Shown here: piece by piece, positions 1 to 10,690 of the stretch
Layout: each line of letters begins with the position of its first letter
Position numbering within the stretch: the stretch's first letter is position 1
DNA from: Heliocidaris tuberculata
Taxonomy: Eukaryota; Echinodermata; Echinoidea; Camarodonta; Echinometridae
Length of the DNA stretch: 64,000 bases
NCBI GenBank assembly: GCA_025618425.1
Contig: CM046836.1
Coordinates: forward strand, 14,510,738-14,574,737
Direction: 5' to 3'
The notes under the pieces: generated by a model
Told to the model about the DNA's origin: nothing
Seen by the model: the letters and a program-made list of their open reading frames with translations, nothing else
Database searches by the model: none
Program-made: the position numbers and the translations under genes

Positions 1-120
1 TGGGGCAGGAGGTGGTGGTGGAGGGCCCTGGGCCATGGGTCCTCTGGGACGTTGTGGGGGGAAGCCTGGTCCTCTGTGGTCACCGTATGGCGGACGAGGC
101 CCATATGGCGGATACATACC
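1..120 (-). CDS. LENG8: LENG8-like gene, coding exon 4 (partial)
   Basis: On the minus strand an acceptor (CACGACAG) precedes an open exon that starts in phase 0 at 120 and runs off the left edge of the window. It encodes 40 residues, GMYPPYGPRPPYGDHRGPGF and then a Gln/Arg/Pro stretch ending in a six-proline run. It continues the Gly/Tyr/Pro-rich low-complexity region begun in the exon at 602-744, and the phase matches (that exon ends on a full codon). In LENG8 proteins such a Tyr/Gly/Pro-rich region lies between the N-terminal motif and the C-terminal SAC3/GANP-type domain. That domain is not in the window, so the gene name rests on the N-terminal exons. Confidence 0.75.
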
Positions 121-601
121 CTGTCGTGAAGAGATAAGCAACATAGTTTTAGCTTTCTAAGCAAACTGGCATCCAACTCCCATGCAATAGGCAAACAAAA
201 AGTGATAAGTTGCTAATCAATTTCTTTATTATGTCCTGCAGGACAAGCCAGTCATTTTTTATTAAATCTTCAAACATTGTGCAAATACACATCACAAGCG
301 TTGGGCAACTGTTAAGTTAACCAATTATAGACCTTTCACAAAATTATACAAATTTCATAAATTTCATAAATAGTCTATCTTAATGGAAACTACTTAATAG
401 TGGTGACTTAGCAAAATGCTTTACGAGACCTGCACTCTGCCCTTTCATATAACGAACTCGGAACAAGTGAATGTAACAGTTGATCACTAAGGTCTTAGTG
501 CCGAAGGGTCCATGAATTTGAATGCTTTTCTTAACTGGTCCACTGCAATAACAGTTTTCCTTTTTTTACATTTTCCTCTCCTTCTTTCCATTTGTACTTA
601 C
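121..601 (-). other. LENG8-like intron 3
   Basis: Intron of 481 bp between exons 3 and 4 on the minus strand, with a GTAAGT donor at 601 and an AG acceptor at 121-122. The sequence is AT-rich and unique-looking; I see no repeat or RNA gene in it. Confidence 0.8.
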
Positions 602-744
602 TCCTGGGGGTCTGGGGTAGCCATGCATGCCTTGGTAGGGGCCCCCTCTCATGTGGGGTGGGGGTGCCATGCCATAGCCTGAGCCGTATCCTTGGTAAGG
701 GTACATCCCTCCACCCCCTCCATATGGCTGACCATAGTAATTAC
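602..744 (-). CDS. LENG8: LENG8-like gene, coding exon 3
   Basis: A 143 bp exon on the minus strand. The acceptor is TTTCCTCTTTGAAG just above 744 and the donor is GTAAGT beginning at 601. Two bases of the exon complete a Gly codon begun in exon 2, followed by 47 codons starting NYYGQPYGGGGGMYPYQGYG and ending GMHGYPRPPG. The peptide is rich in Gly, Tyr and Pro, which suggests a disordered, possibly condensate-prone or RNA-associated segment. The exact phase match at both ends (one-base overhang from exon 2, none into exon 4) is strong evidence that this is a real exon rather than low-complexity noise. Confidence 0.82.
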
Positions 745-3700
745 CTTCAAAGAGGAAAAGTAAGCATATTCCATATAAATAAAACACAGTAAAGATATTG
801 TTGAGTTCTGGTAATTGAGGGGAAAAAAATTCTTACAGATTCAAAAGAAACGTGCACTGAATGTTTACAACTACAAATAATTGATATCTGCCAAACAGGA
901 GGTAGAAGATACCAGTAGTCAACAAGTCCTCAACTCCAGATAAACAAATTATTATATGATTATACAGCATATGCTCAGGTTACAATTGCTTGGTGGTAAA
1001 TTTTTAACACTAATCAAATGCCTAACTTCAAGTCGAGACCAATTTATTATACAACACCCTAATCGTAACACGAAACCTAATAGTCTGGTTCACTATGTAA
1101 GAAAATGGGCTTTCGTTCAAAATTTTTGGAGATTAGCAAAACTATACATTTTTATAATCGTTAGAACATGGGAAATTCAAAAATTGATGTTGGCATTTGC
1201 ACAATTCACCGGCATAGCGGCCATTTTGGATTTTCAAAATGGCCGCTATGTGTAACTCTTATCGAACGAATTTGAAGATATTTTTTAAACAGAACCTCAT
1301 CTTACCATGTATTTATCATCATATTAAAGGGAATTAAATTTTCTACAACATGATACCACATTTAATGGGTTTGGTGATGATTTGCGGTACAATTTTTGGC
1401 CAAGAATGTGATTTTTTACATAATTTTTACAAAATATCAATTTCTTCAAAATACGTATTTCTCATTATTTCAAAAGTTATTTTTACTAATTAGTTCAAAC
1501 TTTTCAGAAAACTTTCCATATGTACGGTTAATACCATATAAAAATTACAAGTTCATTGCTTATCAAACAAAACATTTATAGCGCTCTAAAGTTGACACTT
1601 TGATATTAGCTAAAGTAGAGAATCGATAACAAAAGTGGTTACTAAGTGCTGCCTTCTCCCTACAGTGGTAACATTGGGATCCGTGAAATGGATAATTTCG
1701 GTAGTACATGCTATTGTCATGCAGATTAATATTTTAATAGGATGTGTGATGTCAGATGATTCAGTACGATCATATTTTAGTGATACAGAATTGTTTATTA
1801 GCTCCCGTTGCTATGATACAAATGTGCCTAATAACCGATGATGTGTGTTGAGAAATCAATAAGGCCAAGTGTCCAATAATATATATGAGGAGACCTGGTT
1901 TCAAGTGACAATCATGATTCACACTCCGACACACGTATATACTAGATTATAGGGTACAGAACTTGCACCCCCTACATGTCCATGGCTTCCCCTCCCCCTT
2001 TCTACTTTTAAAACGAGACAAATTGGTACAAAGTAATATTCATAAAGTACTTTGCATAATGGTAAGAAAATCAGTGAGCCTTGACAAATCATTTAAAATC
2101 TCATGGATTACTGGAAAAATATCTGTCAATGCCTTACCATTCTTCCCACCCCTCCCCCTACCCCTCTAAAGTTTAACTTAAAACAATACCTACAAGAATT
2201 ATTGGTAAAAGGAAGCAATTCAGGCCATTAGTGAAATAATATGGGACCTGTATTCACGTGATAGACAATATTTACACTCTAAAACATGTAGATACTTGGT
2301 GGTGGGGTTCAAAACGTGCGCCCGCACCCCCCCCCCCCCCCCCTCAGTTGTACAGGGAGGTCCCCTGAACATATTCATACCAAACAGTCTTTAACATCAA
2401 TCCAAGTCTTGTTGACCCCCCAAATTGGGTCCCCTGTAACATTTCCAAGCACTTTCAATATTAAAACGAGCATAGTCTTACGAGGTGGGGAGGGGTGGGG
2501 GCTAGGGGCTGAAAGTAAAGTTTACATTCGGGCAAGAGGCGTCAGCACCCCCCCCCCCCCCACCCCCGCTCAGTTGTAGACAAAGTTCATCGGTTGGTCT
2601 CAATCAGCGCATTTCACGCCTCTCTAAATTTTGACTTTCTTCATCTTCATTCAGCATTGCAAAACTCTTTTGGCACGAAAGATCCTTCTAAACTTAGGTG
2701 ACTTTTTGAGACATTTCCTGTTTTGAGTAAAAATTGGTTTAACACAATATTTCTTGCTACCACTGTTTATCTTATTTTTTAAAAATTGTTTTACTATAAG
2801 CTTTACTATTTACTAGTACCTCAAATAGCAGAACTGAAAGCAAAAAAATGTGACCTTTCGGAATTTTTTTCTCTGTTTTTGTATAAAGTGGTTAAAACGC
2901 AATATTTCTTATTCTATTTGTATATCTTTATTTCTCCTTATTTATGTTATCAAGCTTTACTATTTACCTTAAAAAGCAGAAATAAAAGTAAATAAAGTTG
3001 AAGAACAATATGACATGCAGGAAATAAGCATTTTAAAGGTTGTAAGCCGTCTGTGCTGTAATGGCGTGATCATACATGTACAATTGTAATTGTATACATG
3101 TAGCCTAATTGGATTACCCTAAAACGTCTTTGGGACAAGTATGTAATAATTTGTTGTATACTGTAAAATACATTTATTTAGTTTGCACATGCTGGTCAAC
3201 ATATTAGAACAGGTAGTCTATCTCTAGTTTGATAGAGTATACATGTAGGCCCAATTGATTAGTAGGTTACAATAATACAGCTAAAGAACTGCACTTAGTA
3301 CTTAATTCAGGGGGTAGTTATCCGGGGGAGGGGGGGGGGGGATTGACCAGTGATGATAGTCGATGAGAAAGTTAGTAGACTGAAAAACAAAAGTCGTTAA
3401 AAGTGACTTTATTTCATGTGCATTCAATTGTATTTCAACCATATTTCTTGCTTTATAGGTCTGTCATTAGAGGATCTTTTTTCTAAATCAATATTCAGAT
3501 AGAAAAGGGATAGTAAAAGAAGAAAAAATTACAAATGATCTACAAAGAAATAAAATCAAATTGCTGGGGTTTTTTTTAATTCTAATTGCCCAAAAATATA
3601 AATTCTTACCTGAAGAGAAGAAAATTAGAAACCAAAATATAGTATGACTGCATAATTTTTCTAAACTTGGTGTCAAAATATGTGCAAGTCTTCAAGGACA

Positions 3701-4400
3701 AAAACCAGAACGTGGCACTGTTTCAGTTTAGAGACGCAGTGAAATTTGTCTGAGGGCTCCTAGCCGCCCCAAAGGCTTAAAGTGAAGGAAGACTCAAGTA
3801 TAATTTTGTGATAGCACCAAATATTTCCCTTATCAAGGAAACATAGGCTTATCATATTTCATGTAGTTTTTATACTGACCACAGAGAAAGGGCAGAATAT
3901 GTATTTAATGTCGGTCATTTTGAAAATCCAAGATGGAAGCCACATGAAGTGTTGAGATGGGAAGTCTAATGACGTCACCAATGTTTTTCCTGACCCTGGA
4001 AACATAGTATTAGAATATTCCAATAAGTTTATAGATTGCCTTGAAGCAGAGATAGGGCAATATGATATTTCATGGCGGCCAATTTGAAAATCCAAAATGG
4101 CCGCCATATGCGATGAAGCGTTGGGAGTAGAAGTCTAGTAATGTCACAGATTGTTTTCTCGACCCAAGAAACGTAGGAGTAGCATATTTCATTAAGTTTC
4201 TACGTTGAAAAGAAGCCGACGTAGGGGAAAAATGTATTTGTGGCGGCCACTTTGAATTAAAAATGGCCACCATGTCCAATGAAGCGTTGAGATTGGAAGT
4301 TTAATTATGTCACTAATGGTTTTCCTGACCGAGGAAACAAAGTACTAGCATATTCTGTTAAGTTGCTGTAGGTTGACTGGAATATATATATATATATATA

Positions 4401-5375
4401 CAGCCCTGGAAAAAAATTATTAGACTAGCTCCATTTTGAGGTATATGAGTAGTGTAAAGTCCACTGTCTATGGAAGTAGGAAAATTATTATCAACAGCTA
4501 ATGCATGATTAATGGACTACTAGTAACTAGAACGATTACCCCTATGACTTTTTACCCAAGGACAGTTACTACCAGGACAACAGCCAGGACAAGTTGTCCC
4601 GGACAAATTTCCCCAGACAATTATAACACCCCTTTTTTTCACACGAGAAAGAGTTTTTGAACCACCTAATAGACTATAAATGTCTGAGAGAATGAATTCA
4701 AGTTTACTACTCTTGGTCTGAGCACCATTGCCTTCTCATTATTCTACTGAGACCAGTGCGTGTGACATAAAAATTAAAGGTATTCAAAAATTAATTTTAT
4801 GAAACAAACAACAACAACAACAAAAATTCTTGCCGCATGAATGAGCTGCTGTGAGGGGGAAAAAAGGGCAACACCTTGTTGACAGAATGCCACAAGGCAT
4901 GGCTGCTATCATCAAATGTAGCAATTTTCCACCAAGAACTGAACAAACTGCCCCCAAAGGAGTGGACATGGCTTTACGAAAAAATCAGGCATACCCCCTG
5001 GACAATTATCCCCAGACCACTTCTGTCAGGACATTTTTTCCAAAACCCCTACCCCTGGAGAATATCCCTGAGGACAGTTAGCATCTAGGATATTTACATT
5101 CTGTTAGTTGTTCTGAAAGTTCTATCCGTTGGGGTGCCCTTAGAAGTAATTGTCCTTCAGCGAAAATTGTCCGGGGTTAATTGTCCTAGGGGCAATTACC
5201 CTGGCGGTAATTGTCCTAGGGATTAGTTATTACACGAGCTAATTGTTTTGGGGAGTATTCATCGACTCATTATGAGTTAGCTAGTAGAAATCATTCTGAA
5301 AATTCAATTACTGATATAGCCAACACTTGCCATATAGGCCTTTATTAGGAGCTGGTTTAATAATTTTTTCCAGGG

Positions 5376-5378
<3 letters not shown>
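4401..5378. mobile_element. 978 bp TA-flanked terminal-inverted-repeat element
   Basis: The ends are exact inverted repeats: CAGCCCTGGAAAAAAATTAT at 4401 and its near-perfect complement ending CCAGGGCTG at 5378, each bounded by TA inside a (TA)n tract. TA target duplication and a short CAG-starting terminal repeat are typical of Tc1/mariner-type elements. No transposase frame is present, so it is non-autonomous. The interior next to both ends is made of permuted words around GGACAATT/AATTGTCC and AATTACCCC (left 4556-4630, right 4960-5250). A related word cluster occurs at 47420-47540. Confidence 0.8.

Positions 5379-5442
<64 letters not shown>
5379..5442. repeat. (TA)n microsatellite
   Basis: An almost pure TA dinucleotide run with one C interruption. 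It lies immediately right of the 4401-5378 element; the matching left run is at 4382-4400. It probably was the insertion target. Confidence 0.9.
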
Positions 5443-5445
<3 letters not shown>

Positions 5446-6847
5446 CATTTTTAAAATACAAAATGGCCGCCGTGTGCGATGACGCATTAAGATTAGAAGT
5501 CTAATTATGTCACCAATTGTTTTATCGACCAAGAAAACGGAGGATTAGAATATATTTGCTAAGTTCCTAGGTTGACCAGAAGCAGAGATAAGGCAACTTA
5601 TATATTACACGTATGCCATTCTGAAAATCCAAAATGGCCTCCATAAGCGAGGAAGCGTTAGAAGAAGATGTCTAGCGATGTCACCATTTGTTTTCTGCGC
5701 CCATAAATAGTAGGATTGGCACATTTTATTAGGTTTATGCCTTTAAAAGAAGCCGAGATAAGGCATATTATATATTTTATGGCGGCCATTTTGAAAATCC
5801 AAAATGGCCATCATGCTGGTGTTTGTGCAAATGCCAACTTCATTTTTTTTTTATTATCCATGTTCTAACGATTCCGAAAATGTATATTTTTGCTAATCTC
5901 CAAAAATCTTGAACAAAAATACATATTAAACCTGACCAGAAGGCAGCCCGTGGCATTAATTCTCTGTTTTAGCAAATATCAAAGTGTTAACTTTAGAGTA
6001 TTATAACTTTTTTGTTAGATAAACAATGAACTTGTAATTTTCATATGATATTGACCCTATATATGGACGCTTTTCTGTAAAGTTGGAAGTCATTAGTGAA
6101 ATGGACTTTTGAAATATGGAGAAATATGTATTTTGAAGCAATTCATATTTTTGAAAAAAAATGATAAAAATCACATTTTCGGCCCAAAATTGTTATACAA
6201 ATCATCACCAAACCCAGCGAATGTGGTGTCATGTTGTAGAGAATTTAATGCCCTTTAATATGCTACCACAAAAATGATAGAATGAGGTTCTGTTACAAAA
6301 ATATCTTCAAAAGTGTTCAATACTAGTTACAAATGGCGGCCATTTTGAAAATCCAAAATGGCTGCTCGGTCAGGGTTTTGTGCAAATGCCAACATCAATT
6401 TTCGGATTCCCCATGTTCTACCGATTCCAAAAATGTATAGTTTTGCTAATCTCCAAAAATTTTGAACAAAAATACATAGTGAACCTGACTATAACCTAAA
6501 ACCCAATTAAACCTAAAGCCTATGTCATTCACGAAATGAAGCCTGAAGCAAATGTCATCCGAGCCTTCAGCCAGGGGGGCATCTGGGCTTCCAAAAGACA
6601 CCCACTTCTTGTGGAAGATGCCAAGTCATTTTGAAAAATCAAAATTCTTCTAATGGACACTCCTTCTTTTTTCTGTACCCTACTAAATTTTGACACCCGA
6701 TTCTCAAAACCTGGCTAAAAGCATGGGGAGATGCTCAATGTTTTTTTTTTTTTAAACATCATATCTTTTCAATTCGGAAATTGATTTTGAAATCCTGGCT
6801 AAAATCCTAAGCAAATGTTGCTGCCCTAAGAAAATCAAATCACCTAC

Positions 6848-7104
6848 CATACATATTCATCTGATGTTGCTGGCTCATAAAGTCAGGTGCCTCCTGTGAG
6901 GTGGAATCTTTCTGTTTTCCACTCGCGCTCTCCCCGTCCGCCTTCTTCTTCTCCGGCGAACTTTTGCTCTCCTTCCCACTTCCTTCTCCAGAGGACCCGG
7001 CTTCCCCCGTGCTGCTGTCACCAAGTTTCTCCAGTGCCTTACGGGCTATCTCCCAGCTTGGGTTGGCTGCACCTGGTGCTGACCCTGCTCCATACTGCTG
7101 TGAC
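6848..7104 (-). CDS. LENG8: LENG8-like gene, coding exon 2 with NPxWExAR+AL motif
   Basis: A 257 bp exon on the minus strand: acceptor CTCGCCTGTAG above 7104, donor GTAGGTG at 6847. One base completes a Trp codon split with exon 1, then 85 codons follow and one base is left over. The peptide opens SQQYGAGSAPGAANPSWEIA and continues RKALEKLGDSS, then a Ser/Gly/Glu/Lys-rich tract, and closes DFMSQQHQMNMY. With exon 1 the junction reads AAQ-W-SQQYGAG. Human LENG8 has WSSQY followed by NPEWEKARQAL near its N terminus, which is the basis for the family call. LENG8 is a nuclear protein of the SAC3/GANP/Thp3 family implicated in mRNA processing and export. That C-terminal domain lies outside the window. 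Confidence 0.8.
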
Positions 7105-7159
7105 CTACAGGCGAGGGGTGGGAAATTAACAGACAGAGGTAAAGTGAGAGTCATATTAA

Positions 7160-7860
7160 CTGGTAAAAAATTATGAAGATATTGACAGAAGATCAGCAAA
7201 TTTTGCTATTTTTTGTGTCCGTTCCGAAAAAAATATGAAGTTACCCACAAGGGGTCTAGAAATCTTCATTTTGAGAGAATACATCATTAAACTTGTAAGT
7301 AAAATGTGATACAAAACAATTGTACGATATTTTGCCTTACAAGTGATACAATTAAACTTAGGTGCATAGTTGTGGTGCATGTCTGTTGGTATATATAAAC
7401 AATATGCAAGTAAAAATTAGTCCCTCAGTTAAGCTGCTGAGTGGAAGAGCTCCTTTCAAGGCCTCCAATGAAGTCACATAAAGGGTGTTGTTCGGGAGCT
7501 CATTCCAGACTATTATTGAAGGATTGAAGGATTGAAGGATTGAAGGATTGCTACGCTGGATAAATAAGACGTAAACTCGAGTGCGCAATGTTTGGTCATG
7601 TTGATCTCACTGTTTTTTATGACCTTTTTCAGTTCTATGCGCGTTGTGATCCAACATCGAATTTGAGATTGCGATATCTCCGAAATTCTTTGTTGATCAA
7701 TCTTCTTGTTGGACCCATTTGTAGTCCAAAATTTTGCTTTCCATTTGGTATAAATCCATTTAAATAAATTAATGTAGATATGAGAAATTACAGATCGAAT
7801 GTCACATTCCTAACAATTTTTAAAATGTGCAAGAAATATGGTCACCCCATCATTACTTCA
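7160..7860. repeat. Dispersed repeat shared with 30690-31340
   Basis: About 600 bp here match 30830-31330 in direct orientation. Shared landmarks are GAAGATATTGACAGAAGATC, AAGGGGTCTAGAAATC, TCATTTTGAGAGAA, TATCTCCGAAATTCTT, TATGAGAAATTACAGAT and GAAATATGGTCACCCCATCA. The copy here is interrupted near 7380-7590 by a segment containing a GAAGGATT minisatellite and a possible LINE fragment. No coding capacity is seen. Confidence 0.65.
7434..7590 (-). pseudogene. Possible LINE reverse-transcriptase C-terminal fragment
   Basis: Minus-strand translation contains VWNELPNNTLYVTSLEALKG. It resembles the W-N-x-L-P ... S-hydrophobic-x-x-F-K pattern often seen at the C-terminal tail of CR1/L2/Jockey-type LINE reverse transcriptases. 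Upstream of it is a short RTRVYVLFIQRSN stretch, split by five copies of a roughly 9 bp GAAGGATTG repeat. The match is short and the expected Phe is Leu, so this is weak. Confidence 0.3.
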
Positions 7861-8648
7861 GTCTTTTTACCATGTTTACATTACTGTACACTACTAACAT
7901 ACATGTAGTAACATGACTAGAAGGGGTCTGGCTAACTTGGTACTGTGCAGTGACTACACTACCGTCTAAAAGTTTTGGCATTGGGACGTCCCGTTTCCCG
8001 AATCGTTAAAGCTTAGGCGTTTCGGGTAGCGGGAACTTCCCGAAACGCTAAGTTCGGTTCGCTCCCAATAGTGCACCGATGGCTTCCCGTTAGCCTCCTG
8101 CTAGCTTACCGTTAGCTACTCGCTAGCTTCCCGATGGCTGAGAGCATGGCTGAGAGCATGGCTGAGGGTTACGCATGCTGAATTCGTGCTTTCTCATGGT
8201 GTCGACCACGTGCACGCACGAAAGCTGTGCAATGTGTGACGTACGTTTAACCGGAGCGGCCTAGCCTATGTACATGTATAGATCATCATGAGGCCGTACC
8301 GTGAGGCTGTTTTAATGAAATTTATGTTTTACTAGTATCTACTGTCCCTGCCGAATTGGATTTGGTAAGGCATGGTAGTACGCATCAAATGAATATGCAT
8401 ATAACGTGCTCCGTACACAGTATACAGTGTACGCACATGTCTGAACTTCAGTTTGTGCACATGTATTTTAATGTACGTGTACCGTACATGTATATGCTGA
8501 CTCTATCCAGGGAAATTTCCCTGCTCTCTCCTCTTTTTTTGGGAGGGGTAATGTATGGTACATGTGTATGTATACATGTACATGTACATGCTGTGAACAA
8601 AGACTCAAGAGTTACCAGGCGATGGAGATTGCCAACTATCCAGTTATT

Positions 8649-8941
8649 TTTTTTTTCTTTCTTTCTTTCCTTCCTTCCTTCCCTCCTTCTTCTTCTTTCT
8701 TCTTCTTTCTTCTTCTTCTTCCTCCTCCTCCTCCTCCTCCTCCTCCTCCTCCTCCTCCTCCTCCTCCTCCTCCTCCTCCTCCTCCTCCTCCTCCTCCTCC
8801 TCCTCCTCCTCCTCCTCCTCCTCCTCCTCCTCCTCCTCCTCCTCCTCCTCCTCCTCCTCCTCCTCTTCCTCCTCCTCCTCCTCCTCCTCCTCCTCCTCCT
8901 CCTCCTTCTTCTTCTTCTTCTTCTTCTTCTTCTTTTCCTTA
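8649..8941. repeat. CCT/CTT polypyrimidine microsatellite
   Basis: About 290 bp without a purine on the plus strand: TTTC/TTCC repeats, then TTC, then about 60 CCT triplets (8719-8905, one TCTTCC interruption), then CTT. Its polyleucine, polyproline and polyglutamate translations are artefacts. Long homopurine-homopyrimidine mirror sequence is capable of triplex (H-DNA) formation. Confidence 0.95.
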
Positions 8942-9284
8942 ATCAAATCACAAGTGAGGACAAGAATCTAGGACACTAGGGTTTTTGCATATGGACACTT
9001 ACCAAAAACTGATGAAAATCACAGTATGCATGAAAAAGAAATAACCAACACAAACATAGGCATATTTCTAAGCCTGGGGCCCGGTAAAAAATTACCCGGA
9101 ACGGCCCGGACAGGTAAAGATGTCAAAATTTTTACTGGGTCCCGGCACGGCCCGAAACCCGGTAAATTTTATGTTTGTTTATATTTTCCTTATGTTTTTA
9201 TTTTAGTACGTTATTGTGCAAATATGGTGTTTCCTATTTACATTGTAGCTTCCTGAGCGAGAGAGACACAAGTTGAGGATCATT

Positions 9285-10690
9285 TACTCGTGATAACAAA
9301 TTTTGGATTTATATCTTTTATTTTATTTTGACGATATGATTATCAAGATGCATGTAATGATGATATGATGATGATGATTATGATGATGATAATGATATGA
9401 TAATGATGCTATGACGAGGTCATGATGATATAATTATGATGATCATGATGAATTGATGATATAATGATTATATGAGTTAATGACCATAATGATGATGATC
9501 ATGTGTGTTAAAGGGGGTACCCAATGCTGAAACAATGTTAGTTCATTTAAAAGATGATGATTTTATTAGAAGAAAATCATCTGCCTTAAATTTTTTTTTA
9601 AATTCGTGTTGCCAGAAAATCCCCGAAATATGGTAAGATTTCAGGATATTTTGGCCCCTCAGCTGTGTCCCAATTTCAGCTAGGTAACCACAATGACGTC
9701 AAAGTGGTTACCTTGTTGCGCAATTATAGCAAAGTGCGCGCAAGGTGTAATGCATTTTGTACAGTCTAGCGCGCAACACATCTGCAATACGCGAACCTGG
9801 GTAACCACTTTGACGTCATTGTGGTTACCTAGCTGAAATTGGGACACAGCTGAGGGGCCAAAATATCCTGAAGTCTTACCATATTTCGGGGATTTTTCTG
9901 GCAACACGAATTCTTAAAAAACTTAAGGCAGATGATTTTCTGCTAATAAAATCATGATCTTTTAAATGAACTAACATTGTTTCAGCATTGGGTACCCCCT
10001 TTAAAGGATGAAGCTACGATCTTGCAGGGAAGAAAATGTTGGCTTGATGATATTTTTTGATGAATGATGAGTTTGATGAATATGATATTGATGATGATAA
10101 TTATTTTGACGATATGATTATCAAGATACATGTAATGATGATAATGATGATAATGATGATGATGATGATGATGCTATGATGATGTCAAACTCATGATGAT
10201 ATAATTATGATGATCATGATGAATTGAAGATATAATGATTGTATTCAGTTAATGACGATATGATGATGATCATGCATGTTAAAGGATGAAGTTATGGTCG
10301 GGCAGGGAAGAAAATGTTGGCTTGATGATATTTTTTGATGAATGATGAGTTTGATGAAAGATGATATTGATGATGATAAGTGTTTTGACGATATTATTAT
10401 CACGATAATGATATGATGATGATGATGATTATGATAATAATGATGATGATCATGATGATATGAATTAATGAAGATATGATATGATGATGGTATGATGATG
10501 TGATGATGATATGATGATATTATGATGATGATGATATGACAGTTCATTTTCATCTCATCATGATACAATAATAGTTATTGAGAGATGAATTTTAAAAATA
10601 TCAATTCTAATGTCGACTATCGTTTAAATGCTACACGCTACACATTTTGAAATGCAATTCAGGCAAAGGGGTTCAAGAACCTTTTCTTTA
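9285..10690. repeat. TGATGA-rich tandem array, left arm of giant inverted repeat
   Basis: Imperfect ATG/ATGATG repeats organised in higher-order units. Each unit has an anchor TTAAAGGATGAAGTTATGGT then GGGCAGGGAAGAAAATGTTGG (at 10001 and 10279), a TTTTTTGATGAATGATGAGTT block and a TTTTGACGATATGATTATCA block. The inner edge (10560-10690) and the array are present in inverted orientation at 13540-15430. The His/Ile/Ser-rich open frames across it reflect the triplet repeat, not a gene. Confidence 0.85.
9512..10000. mobile_element. 489 bp palindromic TTAA-target MITE
   Basis: Near-perfect inverted halves begin AGGGGGTACCCAATGCTGAA at 9512 and end with the complement at 10000, each flanked by TTAA (9508-9511 and 10001-10004). 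Arms are about 200 bp around an 85 bp loop (about 9714-9798). The neighbouring repeat unit shows the uninterrupted site (TTAAAGGATGAAG at 10279), which confirms insertion and the 4 bp duplication. TTAA duplication with AGG-starting ends fits the Kolobok (T2-like) superfamily; piggyBac shares the TTAA target. It is non-coding. Confidence 0.85.

Larger units (their letters stand above)
3850..5815. repeat. 165-172 bp tandem array, interrupted by an insertion
   Basis: Repeated units carry TTTTGAAAATCCAAAATGG, then GATGAAGCGTT, a GAAGTCTAATGATGTCACC-like block, CCAAGAAACGTAGGA and a GAAGCCGAGATAAGG-like block. Units can be counted at about 3911, 4081 and 4246, and again at 5446, 5618 and 5780, spaced 162-172 bp. 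Between 4380 and 5440 the array is split by a (TA)n tract holding the 4401-5378 element. Several units keep a perfect or near-perfect TGACGTCA-like core (for example near 3971). Confidence 0.75.
1100..6490. mobile_element. Long inverted-repeat (fold-back) composite element
   Basis: The segment 1103-1640 is repeated in inverted orientation at about 5940-6490. Shared landmarks include the reverse complement of CAAATGCCAACATCAATTTT, TTTGCTAATCTCCAAAAAT, AAATCATCACCAAACCCA and a palindromic block around GGCGGCCATTTTGAAAATCC. A further direct copy of the outer part of the right arm lies at 5815-5935. The interior carries a tandem array of 165-172 bp units. Long arms plus tandem-repeat interior resemble fold-back elements known from sea urchins (TU-type) and other animals, but no transposase frame is visible. 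Exact ends and target duplication were not resolved. Confidence 0.6.
745..6847 (-). other. LENG8-like intron 2 (6.1 kb, repeat-filled)
   Basis: This intron separates exons 2 and 3. Besides the composite inverted-repeat element at 1100-6490 it contains AT-rich sequence, two C-rich blocks near 2320-2345 and 2548-2565 sharing a 'CTCAGTTGTA' tail, and a poly-G run near 3330. The rest (about 1650-3840) shows nothing I can name: short open frames there are AT-rich and have no recognizable protein features. Confidence 0.8.

Noticed and set aside
4784..5088. Overlapping open frames on both strands near 4.8-5.1 kb as genes
   Set aside because: They lie inside the 978 bp TIR element and cross its permuted-word zone; no transposase motif is present.
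8356..8979. 207-codon open frame with a long polyleucine tract (and overlapping polyproline and polyglutamate frames)
   Set aside because: It is the six-frame reading of the CCT/CTT microsatellite; no domain or splice signal supports a protein.
10245..10568. His/Ile/Ser-rich open frame (and its counterpart at 14184-14543)
   Set aside because: It arises from the ATGATG/ATCATC repeat array.
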